20,513 bases of DNA from Betaproteobacteria bacterium UBA7395 (GCA_002470165.1 DKNF01000242.1:1-20513), one strand, 5' to 3'. Counted from the first letter of the stretch, positions 8,072 to 15,712 are shown. Program-made: numbers and translations. Notes: generated by a model not told the origin, from the letters alone.

Positions 8072-9370
8072 TCATTTTTGTTCGGGGAGCAGGCCCAAGG
8101 CCTGGCGCAGGGCGGAGATCGCGGCGGCCAGATCAATCCGGGCGCGAGCGTTTTGCCGTTCAGCTTCGACGGCTTCGAGTTCGATACGCAAGCGGGTTGG
8201 CAGATCGCTTTCGCCCAGACGGAAGGACTTCTCGAAGAACCCCCGCGACTCACGCGCCAGTTGAGCGCGCTTCTCGGCAGCCACCAGTTGCGTGCGGCTG
8301 GATTCGACGCGCACCCGCGCCGCTTCCAGATCGGCTGCCAGGCGCTCGCGTTCAAGGCGAAGTTGACCTTCGGTTTCGAGGGCTTCGGCACGGGCCAGGC
8401 CGAGTTTGGCGCGATTTCGGCTATCCGAACCAAACGGGATGCGTACACCGAGTGTGACGGTCTGCTGATAGTCGTCACCGAAAGCGCCTCGCTCACGGGT
8501 GGTGGCCAACAACAGTTCGGGATTGTTCCTTGTCTGCACACTGGCCAGATCGGCGCTGCGGCGGGCGACTTCGGCTCGGTCGAACAGTTCGACGACCGCC
8601 GGGTGGGTCGCATCCAGGGCGGTGAAGTCGGCAGGCACCGCCGGCGGGGTTTCAGGTCCGTCGGCTGCTTTCTCATCCGGCAGCTTGCCGACCAAGGCGC
8701 GCAGTTGCTGAGTGCTGGCGGCCAGCAGGCTGGCGCTTTCCGCCAGCGTCACCTCGGCGCTGGCCGCCGCGCCATCGGCCTGATGCTGGTCCGAGCGGGC
8801 CAGGTCGCCAGCCTTGACCCGGCGGCGGACATCTTCTGCCAGTTTTTGCGCACTGACCAGGCGCTCGCGGGCCAGAGCCTGTTCGCCGCGAGCCCGCTGC
8901 CAGTTCCACCAGGCATCACGCACGGCGGCGGCAGTACGCAGTTGGGCCGCCGTCACCCGGCTATCCAGGGCTTTGGATTCGGCATCGGCCAGGGCGCCCT
9001 GACGGGAGCGCTCGCCCGGCAGCCACAGGGGCAAGGCGACGCCGGCCGCGTATTCGCGGCTGCCTTGATTCTTGCTCAGTTGGTCGGTCTTGCCGGCCAA
9101 ATCCAGCGACGGTGGTTGAGCCGTCCAACTGTCGGCAACTTGCCGACGCGCCTCGGCCGCATCGCGCCGCAGATCGATGGATTGTGCCTCAGGTTGTCTT
9201 GCCCAGGCAGCAGCAAAGGCTTGCGGCAAGGTAATCGTGGCACCAGCGGGGGCTGGCGTCGATTGCGCCCATAGGTCGCCGGTCGATAGCGCAGCGAGCG
9301 AGCACAGCCCGGTAACGAGCAGGCGGGCCGGTAAAAATGTCGTTCGTGGAACAGAATTACTTTTGGACAT
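8072..9370 (-). CDS. czcC: TolC-family outer-membrane efflux factor, CzcC-like (432 aa)
   Basis: This forms the trimeric outer-membrane channel of the tripartite exporter. It has an N-terminal signal sequence ending near TGDLWAQ, then the two long heptad-rich helical repeats of the OEP family: EAQSIDLRRDAAEARRQVAD and the NWQRARGEQALARERLVSAQ region in the first half; RAEVARRSADLASVQTRNNP and RLERERLAADLEAARVRVES in the second. VTLGVRIPFGSDSRNRAKL is typical of CzcC/CusC-like proteins. The length (about 420-460 aa in the family) fits. I chose the ATG at 9370 (MSKSNSVPRTTF) because GGAGAA lies 4 bp upstream. The 3' end runs up to the following gene. The gap of 135 bp to czcI is the longest inside the operon. 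Confidence 0.88.
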   Translation of the reverse strand: MSKSNSVPRTTFLPARLLVTGLCSLAALSTGDLWAQSTPAPAGATITLPQAFAAAWARQPEAQSIDLRRDAAEARRQVADSWTAQPPSLDLAGKTDQLSKNQGSREYAAGVALPLWLPGERSRQGALADAESKALDSRVTAAQLRTAAAVRDAWWNWQRARGEQALARERLVSAQKLAEDVRRRVKAGDLARSDQHQADGAAASAEVTLAESASLLAASTQQLRALVGKLPDEKAADGPETPPAVPADFTALDATHPAVVELFDRAEVARRSADLASVQTRNNPELLLATTRERGAFGDDYQQTVTLGVRIPFGSDSRNRAKLGLARAEALETEGQLRLERERLAADLEAARVRVESSRTQLVAAEKRAQLARESRGFFEKSFRLGESDLPTRLRIELEAVEAERQNARARIDLAAAISALRQALGLLPEQK

Positions 9371-9505
9371 CCGATTCTCCAGTGATGAAAAAGACACACG
9401 GGGAATCGGCGAGGTGCGACCGGGAAGCGTCGCAATGCGTCAGGGCGGATCAGTCCACCACAGCCGCAAGGGAGAAGCGCAGAAAAGTGCTATCCACCCC
9501 GCCGA

Positions 9506-9856
9506 TTAGGCGAGGACGGACCAGTTGGGGCGTTCGGGTTGGACCGTGGGCGGCGAAGCTAAAACGCCCGGATGCCAAGGATGATCGACGAAAGTCGTAG
9601 CCATGAGGGGGACCGCCGCAATGCCGGTCAGCGCTGCGGCGCAACTGGCATGACAGGCGGCGCAGTCGCCATCGATGCCGCCGCCCAAGGCTTTGGCGTC
9701 GATATCACCGCTCTCATCGGCATGATGCTTGTGTTCATGATGCCCAAAATGCTGAGCGGCCGCACCGGTTTCGTGCTGGCAATAGCCACCGACCGCCGCC
9801 CAGGTGAACTGGAACGGCAGAAAAGCGAGCAGAAGGATGGAAAGCCAGCGACGCAT
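9506..9856 (-). CDS. czcI: CzcI-family small periplasmic cation-efflux protein (116 aa)
   Basis: CzcI proteins are encoded at the head of czcCBA operons and are thought to bind metal in the periplasm and modulate induction. Here a signal peptide (MRRWLSILLLAFLPFQFTWA, 1-20) leads into the family hallmark YCQHETGAAAQHFGHHEHKH (25-44). A Cys-rich stretch CAACHASC (65-72) comes next, then DHPWHPG (91-97). The potential ligands are C26, C65, C68, C72 and many histidines. The hallmark FQFTWA...YCQHE...HFGHHEH is, as I recall, specific to this family. I chose the ATG at 9856 for the signal peptide; no strong ribosome site precedes it. An in-frame ATG at 9922 falls inside the upstream hairpin and is unlikely. 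Confidence 0.85.
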   Translation of the reverse strand: MRRWLSILLLAFLPFQFTWAAVGGYCQHETGAAAQHFGHHEHKHHADESGDIDAKALGGGIDGDCAACHASCAAALTGIAAVPLMATTFVDHPWHPGVLASPPTVQPERPNWSVLA

Positions 9857-9883
9857 TGGGCGGATGTTAGCAGAACTATTGGG

Positions 9884-9922
9884 GGGCAAAAACAGATGGC
9901 CAAGAATTCGCGTCCTGGCCAT
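9884..9922 (-). terminator. Intrinsic-terminator-like hairpin between the 125-aa gene and czcI
   Basis: On the minus strand a 7-bp perfect stem, ATGGCCA (9916-9922) with TGGCCAT (9896-9902), encloses a 13-nt loop and is followed by CTGTTTTTGCC. It lies 37 bp after the stop of the 125-aa gene and about 28 bp before czcI. If functional it would reduce readthrough from the leftward promoter into czcICBA, so it could set a ratio between the two or act as an attenuator. Confidence 0.5.
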
Positions 9923-9958
9923 TGTCGGATGGGCGGTCGAGTGTGTCAGAAATAACGA

Positions 9959-10336
9959 TTAACCTCCTTGATACAGGGCATCGCGTTGCTTCCTTTCTTC
10001 CGAAGTCATGTCCAAGGATGGTGCGGGTGTATCGTGCCTGAGCTTGTCGACGTGTTGCCATTTCCCATCGCGATAGGCATATTCGTGCGGAATCAGCGCC
10101 CAGCCTTGGTCACCGCCCACGTAACGATACTGGCCATCAGCGCTAACCGGATTGCGTTTGAAGTTATCGAGTTCCTGTTGCACTTGCGCGGCGGATTTGC
10201 TGCCCGAATCATGCGCCGGGTAGAATTTTGTCGTACCCTCCGGCGTGCTGTGCATGACCGACTCGGCCAACACTTGCCCTGACAGGGCCAAACCAGCACA
10301 GAGAACGGGGATGGAAAGGGCTTGTTTGACGTTCAT
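9959..10336 (-). CDS. Small exported protein of unknown function, first gene leftward of czcRS (125 aa)
   Basis: I do not recognise a characterised function. A signal peptide spans 1-24 (ends SGQVLA). The mature protein includes SKSAAQVQQELDNFKRNP (45-62), which resembles the (T/S)-x-A-Q-V-x-x-E-L pattern of the DUF4148-like small periplasmic proteins of betaproteobacteria. A Tyr/Trp-rich middle (QYRYVGGDQGWALIPHEYAY) and a charged C-terminus ending in DALYQGG follow. There are no cysteines in the mature part and few histidines, so it is not an obvious metal binder. GGAG lies 7 bp before ATG 10336. It is divergent from the response-regulator gene, with the putative CusR-type box between them, so it is probably the most directly induced gene of the cluster. 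Confidence 0.75.
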   Translation of the reverse strand: MNVKQALSIPVLCAGLALSGQVLAESVMHSTPEGTTKFYPAHDSGSKSAAQVQQELDNFKRNPVSADGQYRYVGGDQGWALIPHEYAYRDGKWQHVDKLRHDTPAPSLDMTSEERKQRDALYQGG

Positions 10337-10408
10337 GATAGAACTCCTTCAATGATGTTTAGGTTCATCGGGTTTGGGGTATGCCGAACAACTGAACGGC
10401 ATGGATGA

Positions 10409-10437
10409 ACTATAAAAAATCAGCACTGACAGAACGC
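10409..10437 (-). promoter_or_regulatory. Leftward activator-dependent promoter of the 125-aa gene and czc operon (putative)
   Basis: On the minus strand a good -10 (TATAGT, 10409-10414) is paired at 17 bp with a poor -35 (GCGTTC, 10432-10437). A poor -35 next to an upstream palindrome fits activation by an OmpR-type regulator. The start of transcription would be near 10402, about 66 nt before the first gene. Confidence 0.4.
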
Positions 10438-10446
10438 CAACAGGAA

Positions 10447-10464
10447 GTTTACAAAATTGACATC
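10447..10464. promoter_or_regulatory. CusR/CopR-type response-regulator box (putative CzcR operator)
   Basis: The 18 bp GTTTACAAAATTGACATC matches the imperfect palindrome pattern known for CusR/HprR/CopR-type regulators (ACAA-NN-TTG core with flanking T/A). Its centre (10455.5) lies about 53 bp upstream of the predicted leftward start site, a typical activator position. It ends only 17 bp before the response-regulator ATG, so it may also repress or autoregulate the rightward gene. Identification is by eye from the remembered consensus. Confidence 0.5.
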
Positions 10465-10481
10465 TTTCGATTCGTGAAGAA

Positions 10482-11165
10482 ATGAAACTATTGGTTGTCG
10501 AAGATGAGCAAAAGCTTGCCCAATACCTGCAAAAGGGATTGGGTACCGCAGGCTTTGTCGTTGACCTTGCCCACGACGGCGTAACGGGACTCCACATGAG
10601 CTTGGAGTTCGATTACGCGGCCATCATCCTCGACTCCATGCTGCCCGGCATGGACGGGCTCTCCTTGTTGGCTGCCTTGCGCACTAAGAAGCAAACACCG
10701 GTATTGATGCTGACCGCGCGTGGCAAAGTGGAGGACCGGGTTAACGGTTTGCAAACCGGCGCCGACGATTATCTGGTCAAGCCGTTTGCCTTTTCCGAGC
10801 TGATTGCTCGAATTCAGGGACTGTTGCGCCGGTCGGCCACGCAGCAACCGGAAGCCACGTCGAACCGTCTTGCTTTACACGATCTTGAAATGGATCTGGC
10901 CCGCCGCAAGGTTCTCAGGAACGGTCAGCGCATCGATCTGAGCGCCAAGGAGTTCCTGTTGCTTTCTCTGTTTCTCAGGAAACAAGGTGAGGTGCTGTCG
11001 CGAACCGAGATTGCCGAGCAGGTTTGGGATATGAATTTCGACAGCAACACCAACGTCGTCGAAGTTTCGATCAAGCGACTGCGCGCCAAAATAGATACGC
11101 CCTTCGAGATACCGTTGCTGCATACCGTACGCGGTATGGGCTATGTCCTTGAACTGCGCGAATGA
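10482..11165 (+). CDS. czcR: OmpR/PhoB-family response regulator for metal, CzcR/CusR/CopR-like (227 aa)
   Basis: This transcription factor is activated by phosphorylation from the kinase encoded next. The receiver domain (1-~115) has the acidic pocket E7-D8, the phosphoacceptor D51 in ILDSMLPGMDG, the switch Thr in LMLTAR and the conserved K100 in DDYLVKPF. The winged-helix domain follows (LALHDLEMDLARRKVLRNGQ; LSAKEFLLLSLFLRKQGEVL; VSIKRLRAKID; TVRGMGYVLELRE). Length and residues are those of the heavy-metal subgroup. It overlaps the kinase start by 4 bp (ATGA), so the two are translationally coupled. It probably acts at the 10447-10464 box to induce the leftward efflux operon. Confidence 0.93.
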   Translation: MKLLVVEDEQKLAQYLQKGLGTAGFVVDLAHDGVTGLHMSLEFDYAAIILDSMLPGMDGLSLLAALRTKKQTPVLMLTARGKVEDRVNGLQTGADDYLVKPFAFSELIARIQGLLRRSATQQPEATSNRLALHDLEMDLARRKVLRNGQRIDLSAKEFLLLSLFLRKQGEVLSRTEIAEQVWDMNFDSNTNVVEVSIKRLRAKIDTPFEIPLLHTVRGMGYVLELRE

Positions 11166-12493
11166 GACTGGGAAGGATGATCAATCCGACGCTGAGCGGT
11201 CGCCTCATACGCTGGCTCGCTTCGCTGAGCCTGGGTGTTCTGGGATGCTTGTGCCTCGGCGTTTTTTTTTCGGTCAAAGCCAATCTTGGAACACAACAGG
11301 ACCAGCGCCTTGAAAAGCTCAGCACGGCAATTCGGCACCTGTTTGAAGAAACACCGGAACACCTGCAACCGGGATCGCTTGAACACGACCTGGAGGATCT
11401 TCTAAAAATCAATCGGGACTCGCATCTCAAGTTAATCGATAGGCTGGGTGAGGCTCGCTTCATCTCGACGCCAAGTGCGTGGCCATCAAAAGCTCGTTTT
11501 TATTCGTTTGCACTCCCCGATGAAGCGCAGAGGACAGATTTTGCCGTTGCCGAATTGGCACTTGAGATTGCGCCTGATGAAGCGATTCTGGATCGCCTCG
11601 CAGCCATCCTCTGGGGGGCTGCCTTGATCGGGAGTGCCGCAATCACCCTGGGCGGCTACCTGATCGTGTATTACGGACTGGCCCCCATTCGGACGCTGGC
11701 AGAGCAAACGCGCAGTCTCGCAATACTTTCCCTCGACACGCGCTTGGAAACAGAGGGGATCCCTGCCGAGTTGCAAGTTCTCATCGATCATTTCAACGAC
11801 TTGCTGAATCGACTGGAAAAGGCCTATCAGCAACTCGAAGGGTTCAATTCCGACGTGGCGCACGAATTGAGAACCCCATTGGCGAACATCATCGCCAGCA
11901 GCGAGTTGGCCTTGCGTAGCAACGACAAGGACGAACACCTGCGTGATTGCATCGGTTCGAATCTCGAAGAAATGCACAGGCTTTCGTGCATCGTCAATGA
12001 TATGCTGTTTCTGTCGCAAGCCGACCGGGGTGCTAAAGCCCGGCGGATGCCCATTCATAGCCTTGCCCAGCTCTGCGCCGAAGTGGCCGACTACTACGAA
12101 GCGGTGCTGATCGAATCTGACCTTCAATGGTCTATCGAAGGCGATGCATCAGGCCAGTACGACGCGGCGCTGCTCCGGCGCGTACTGTCCAATCTGCTGA
12201 ATAATGCGGCTCGGTATGCCGATCCCGGAAGTTCAATCGTGATTCGTATCGTCGTGGAAACTCATGGACACATCAAGCTCTCGATGATCAATCGAGGAGA
12301 ACCGATTTCTGCTGAAAGTCTGCCTCATATCTTCGACCGCTTTTTCCGCGTAGATGCCTCACGTAGCCACGGCCATCAGAATCATGGACTGGGTCTCGCC
12401 ATCGTTGGCGCGATTGCCCGAATGCATGACGGGGAGGCCTTCGCAAAATCCGCCCATGGTGAGACAGAAATAGGCGTACGACTGGCCGGCTGA
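11162..12493 (+). CDS. czcS: Heavy-metal sensor histidine kinase, CzcS/CusS-like (443 aa)
   Basis: This is the inner-membrane sensor that detects periplasmic metal and phosphorylates the upstream regulator. Membrane helix 1 is at about 17-38, a periplasmic loop at about 39-145, and helix 2 at about 147-171. A HAMP linker follows (YGLAPIRTLAEQTRSLAILS, then LQVLIDHFNDLLNRLEKAYQ). The H-box is FNSDVAHELRTPLANII with phosphoacceptor H234; the ATPase domain has N-box NLLNNAARYA (344-353), DRFFRVDASR (392-401) and G-box NHGLGLAIV (407-415). The order and the SRSHGH motif before the G-box are those of the CusS/CzcS group. The start ATG overlaps the regulator stop; a second ATG at 11177 has a GGAAGG that is too close to it. 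The 3' end faces cadA, 36 bp away. Confidence 0.92.
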   Translation: MRLGRMINPTLSGRLIRWLASLSLGVLGCLCLGVFFSVKANLGTQQDQRLEKLSTAIRHLFEETPEHLQPGSLEHDLEDLLKINRDSHLKLIDRLGEARFISTPSAWPSKARFYSFALPDEAQRTDFAVAELALEIAPDEAILDRLAAILWGAALIGSAAITLGGYLIVYYGLAPIRTLAEQTRSLAILSLDTRLETEGIPAELQVLIDHFNDLLNRLEKAYQQLEGFNSDVAHELRTPLANIIASSELALRSNDKDEHLRDCIGSNLEEMHRLSCIVNDMLFLSQADRGAKARRMPIHSLAQLCAEVADYYEAVLIESDLQWSIEGDASGQYDAALLRRVLSNLLNNAARYADPGSSIVIRIVVETHGHIKLSMINRGEPISAESLPHIFDRFFRVDASRSHGHQNHGLGLAIVGAIARMHDGEAFAKSAHGETEIGVRLAG

Positions 12494-12529
12494 TGGCCCC
12501 GCTGCTTTTTGCCAACCAACAATGGGTCT

Positions 12530-14770
12530 TTAGTCTTTGGTTTGCGGTGCAGAGGTTCGCAATATCCGCAGACCGTTGGCGACGACCAGCAGGCTGGCGC
12601 CCATGTCGGCAAACACCGCCATCCACATGGTGGCATTTCCGAACACCGCGAGCCCGAGAAAAATCGCCTTAATGCCCAGGGCCAGCCCGATGTTTTGCCA
12701 GAGGACCGAATGGGTGCGCCGGGACAGGCGAATGGTCTCGGGAATGCGCCGCAGGTCGTCGTTCATGATCACCACGTCGGCGGCCTCCATCGCCGTGTCC
12801 GTGCCGGCCGCGCCCATGGCCACGCCGATGTCGGCCCTGGCAAGCGCGGGTGCGTCGTTGATGCCGTCGCCGGTCATCGCGGTCGGGCCATAGCGACGCT
12901 GCAAATCTTCGATGGCCGCCAGTTTGTCCTCTGGGAGAAGATTGCCCCGGGCGTCGTCGATGCCGGCTTCCTTGGCAATGCTCGAGGCCGTCGCCACATT
13001 GTCGCCGGTCAGCATGATCGAGACGACACCGAGACGGTGCAGATCGGCCACTGCCTCCCGCGAACTTTCCTTGATGGTGTCCGCCACCGCAAAAATCGCC
13101 AGCACCTGCTGTGCAGACGCCAGCATGGTCACCGTCCGGCCTTGCATCTCGTGCACCTGAAGGCGCGCCTCGATTTCGGCACTGCACAGCTTGCGCTCCT
13201 CAACCAGTCGATGGTTGCCGAGAAAGAGGAGTTGGCCATCCGTGCGAGCTTCAACACCTCGTCCGGCGAGTGCGACAAAATCGGTCAAGCCGTTCTCTGG
13301 AAGCTTGAGACCGGTCGCAATCGCTTTTGAGACCGGATGGTCCGAGTGTCCGGCCAGGCTGGCCGCCCAGGCAAGCACTTGCGATTCGGGGACCGCCGAG
13401 GGAAGTATTTCCGTGGCGACCAGACGGGGTTTGCCTTCGGTAATGGTACCGGTCTTGTCGAGGGCAATGACCCGCAGTTTTCGGGCCTCTTCGAGATAGA
13501 CACCGCCCTTGATCAGGATGCCGCGTCGAGCTGCTGCCGCCAGTCCGCTGACGACCGTTACCGGCGTGGCAAGCACCAACGCGCAGGGGCAAGCGATGAC
13601 CAGCAGCACCAGGGCCTTGTAGATCGCCTGCGTCCAAGTCCAGCCGAGGAGCCAGGGTGTCAAAATGGCCACGGCAAGTGCGATGCAGAACACAGCCGGG
13701 GTGTAGATTGCGGCAAACTGATCCACGAAGCGTTGGGTTGGCGCTTGCGTCCCCTGCGCCTGTTCGACCGCGTGGATGATGCGGGCCAGCGTGGTGTTGT
13801 CGGCAGCAGCCGTCACACGGAACTCCAGAATGCCGGTTTCGTTGATCGTGCCGGCGAATACCGGGTCGCCGGCCACCTTGTCAATCGGGATGCTTTCGCC
13901 GGTGACCGGCGCCTGATTGACCGCACTGGTTCCTGCCGTCACCTGACCATCGAGCGGTATCCTGGCGCCGGGTTTGACCCGAACGCAGGCTTCCAGCTTT
14001 ACCTCTGCGGCGGGTATTTCCCGCCATGTTCCATCAACCTGCCGAACTTCCGCCGTCTCCGGCGTCAAGTCAAGCAGGCCCTTGATGGCGTTACGCGCCC
14101 GATCCACGGAGCGGGCCTCGATCAGTTCGGCAATGGCATACAAGGCCATAACCATCGCCGCCTCGGGCCACTGTCCAATGAGGAAGGCACCGGTCACCGC
14201 TACGCCCATCAGCGCGTTCATGTTCAACTGCCCGCGCCGCAATGCCGCCACGCCTTTGCTATAGGTGGAAATGCCGGACAGCCAGAGGGCGGCGATGGCC
14301 AATGCCATACCGAAGCCCTTGAAAGGCAATGTGTCGGGCGCGAAGAAATCCAGCGCTTCCGCACCGACGGCCAGCCCCAGCGCCAGAATGCTTCGCCATA
14401 GCTCACTGACGCCGACGTTTTTCGTTGCCGCTTGGTCTGCCGAGACCGCTTTGGGGCTGAATCCCGCCTTGCGGATAGCGGCCAAGGCGGCATCGAGGGC
14501 ATCCGTCGTCGCATCTATCGAAACGGTGCGTGCCGACAGTTGGAAACGCAGGGAACGGATGCCCTCGATGCCGGCCACCGCACGGCGGATGTCATTCTCC
14601 TCGTTCGGGCAGTCCATGGTTGGAATCACGAAGACGGGCACGCCATCGCTTTGTGCGAGATCGAAGACTGCCGGGATTTCTGCGGCCATGGGGACTGCTG
14701 CGGAACAGCCGCCTGCACATCCGCTATGGGCGGTTTCCTGAAGGGGCTTCGGGTTGGGATCAAGACTCAT
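12530..14770 (-). CDS. cadA: P1B-2-type Cd/Zn/Pb-exporting ATPase, CadA/ZntA/PbrA-like (746 aa)
   Basis: This inner-membrane pump exports soft divalent cations from the cytoplasm using ATP. The N-terminal region has a CxxxC cluster (C18, C22) and one ferredoxin-like metal-binding domain with the motif TMDCPNEEND (C54; the second Cys of the usual CxxC is absent). Catalytic features are TGES (290-293), membrane metal site CPC (394-396), phosphorylation motif DKTGT with D438, HP (478-479), TGD (588-590) and GDGINDAP (634-641). K701 in LGIKAIF and D722 in AVFADMGASLLVVANG are the P1B-2 signature residues, pointing to Zn/Cd/Pb rather than Cu. AAGGAG lies 7 bp before ATG 14770. It is driven by a MerR-type promoter and divergent from ynfA-cadR. 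Confidence 0.95.
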   Translation of the reverse strand: MSLDPNPKPLQETAHSGCAGGCSAAVPMAAEIPAVFDLAQSDGVPVFVIPTMDCPNEENDIRRAVAGIEGIRSLRFQLSARTVSIDATTDALDAALAAIRKAGFSPKAVSADQAATKNVGVSELWRSILALGLAVGAEALDFFAPDTLPFKGFGMALAIAALWLSGISTYSKGVAALRRGQLNMNALMGVAVTGAFLIGQWPEAAMVMALYAIAELIEARSVDRARNAIKGLLDLTPETAEVRQVDGTWREIPAAEVKLEACVRVKPGARIPLDGQVTAGTSAVNQAPVTGESIPIDKVAGDPVFAGTINETGILEFRVTAAADNTTLARIIHAVEQAQGTQAPTQRFVDQFAAIYTPAVFCIALAVAILTPWLLGWTWTQAIYKALVLLVIACPCALVLATPVTVVSGLAAAARRGILIKGGVYLEEARKLRVIALDKTGTITEGKPRLVATEILPSAVPESQVLAWAASLAGHSDHPVSKAIATGLKLPENGLTDFVALAGRGVEARTDGQLLFLGNHRLVEERKLCSAEIEARLQVHEMQGRTVTMLASAQQVLAIFAVADTIKESSREAVADLHRLGVVSIMLTGDNVATASSIAKEAGIDDARGNLLPEDKLAAIEDLQRRYGPTAMTGDGINDAPALARADIGVAMGAAGTDTAMEAADVVIMNDDLRRIPETIRLSRRTHSVLWQNIGLALGIKAIFLGLAVFGNATMWMAVFADMGASLLVVANGLRILRTSAPQTKD

Positions 14771-14791
14771 GGCGTTCTCCTTGTTTCCCGC

Positions 14792-14822
14792 ATTAGAAAC
14801 CCTTGAGTGACTACAGAGTCAA
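14792..14822 (-). promoter_or_regulatory. MerR-type promoter/operator of cadA (19-bp spacer)
   Basis: On the minus strand the -35 TTGACT (14817-14822) and -10 TCTAAT (14792-14797) are separated by 19 bp. Between them lies an imperfect dyad, ACTCTGTAGT and ACTCAAGGGT (7 of 10 paired positions). The long spacer with central dyad is the hallmark of promoters activated by DNA distortion by MerR-family regulators, and the sequence closely resembles remembered pbrA/cadA promoters. CadR, encoded at 15215-15703, is the evident ligand-dependent activator. Confidence 0.8.
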
Positions 14823-14859
14823 GTGATTACAATAATGGAAAATAGTTGGAGCCAAAGCA

Positions 14860-15198
14860 ATGCTTGAGTTCGTCAAAGTTCTGGGATTGTTCGCCATAAC
14901 AGCGCTGGCCGAGATTCTCGGCTGCTATCTGCCGTGGCTGGTGCTGACCCAGCAGCGTTCAGTTTGGTTATTGATCCCCGCCGCCGTTTCCCTGGGTGTG
15001 TTTGCCTGGCTGCTGACCCTGCACCCAGGCGCCGCCGGGCGAACCTACGCCGCCTACGGGGGAGTCTACGTGGCGATTGCCCTGATCTGGCTATGGCGGA
15101 TCGATGGCGTCGTGCCAACCCGATGGGATCTTGTCGGCAGTGCGGTCTCACTGGCCGGTATGGCGATCATCATGCTCCAACCGGCTCGACCCGTTTGA
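14860..15198 (+). CDS. ynfA: YnfA/UPF0060-family small membrane protein (112 aa)
   Basis: This is a four-helix inner-membrane protein related to the small multidrug resistance transporters. Helices lie at about 4-24 ([20 protein letters not shown]), 33-52, 62-80 and 90-108. Family hallmarks are [13 protein letters not shown] near residues 17-29, [20 protein letters not shown] (52-71) and [19 protein letters not shown] (78-96). The length is standard. GGAG lies 9 bp before the ATG. The gene is divergent from cadA and 16 bp upstream of cadR, so the two should form one transcript. Its physiological substrate is not settled; its place inside a metal-resistance unit suggests a metal or accessory role, which is inference. 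Confidence 0.88.
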   Translation: MLEFVKVLGLFAITALAEILGCYLPWLVLTQQRSVWLLIPAAVSLGVFAWLLTLHPGAAGRTYAAYGGVYVAIALIWLWRIDGVVPTRWDLVGSAVSLAGMAIIMLQPARPV

Positions 15199-15214
15199 AC
15201 ATCAGGAGACGAAG

Positions 15215-15703
15215 ATGAAAATCGGTGAACTGGCCCGCCTTGCCGGGACGAATGTGGAAACGATCCGCTATTACGAGCGTGATGGGCTGCTGCCCGTACC
15301 GGCCCGCAGCGAAGGCAACTACCGCATCTATGGGGAAACCCATGTCCAGCGACTGTCCTTTATTCGGCGTTGTCGCAGTCTGGACATGACGCTGGATGAG
15401 ATCCGGGTCTTGCTGCACTTCAAGGAGTCACCACAGGAGAACTGCGCGGATGTGAATCGCCTGCTTGACCGACACATTGGGCACGTCGCCCAACGGATGC
15501 AAGAGCTTCAGGAACTGGAAAGGCAACTAAAAGACCTGCGTGAGCGGTGTGGCGAGGCACGGGAAGCTGCGCACTGCGGCATTCTTGACGGCTTGTCTCA
15601 AGCGATTGTGCCTGGCGGCGAGACGGCATCCCACGTTCAGGGAACGCATCGGCATGCTGCAAACCGCAGCTTGGCGAAGGGTAATCAAGGCAACCAAGTT
15701 TGA
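15215..15703 (+). CDS. cadR: MerR-family metal regulator, CadR/PbrR-like (162 aa)
   Basis: This cytoplasmic Cd/Pb/Zn-responsive regulator would bind the cadA promoter dyad. The N-terminal winged helix is clear (MKIGELARLAGTNVETIRYY; YERDGLLPVPARSEGNYRIY), followed by the dimerisation helix (about 80-112, HIGHVAQRMQELQELERQLK). Candidate metal ligands are C77 (ENCADV), C112 (RERCGE) and C121 (AHCGIL), matching the CadR/PbrR cysteine pattern apart from a small shift of the last. A His-containing tail (HVQGTHRH, 140-147) follows, which in CadR adds a second metal site. AGGAG lies close before ATG 15215; an upstream in-frame ATG at 15104 falls in ynfA. The stop is only 9 bp from the transposon terminal repeat, so it is the last cargo gene. 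Confidence 0.92.
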   Translation: MKIGELARLAGTNVETIRYYERDGLLPVPARSEGNYRIYGETHVQRLSFIRRCRSLDMTLDEIRVLLHFKESPQENCADVNRLLDRHIGHVAQRMQELQELERQLKDLRERCGEAREAAHCGILDGLSQAIVPGGETASHVQGTHRHAANRSLAKGNQGNQV

Positions 15704-15712
15704 TGACATTGG

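Noticed and set aside
7916..9274. Rightward frame of 452 codons opposite czcC
   Set aside because: Antisense shadow of a clear TolC-family gene; no ribosome site and no recognisable domains.
9371..9505. Small dyad TGCGAC/GTCGCA in the czcI-czcC gap, considered as a regulator site
   Set aside because: A 6-bp stem with an 8-nt loop in GC-rich DNA is expected by chance; no promoter elements could be recognised beside it.
12509..14401. Rightward frames opposite cadA
   Set aside because: Low-complexity Arg/His/Gly-rich translations antisense to a complete P-type ATPase.
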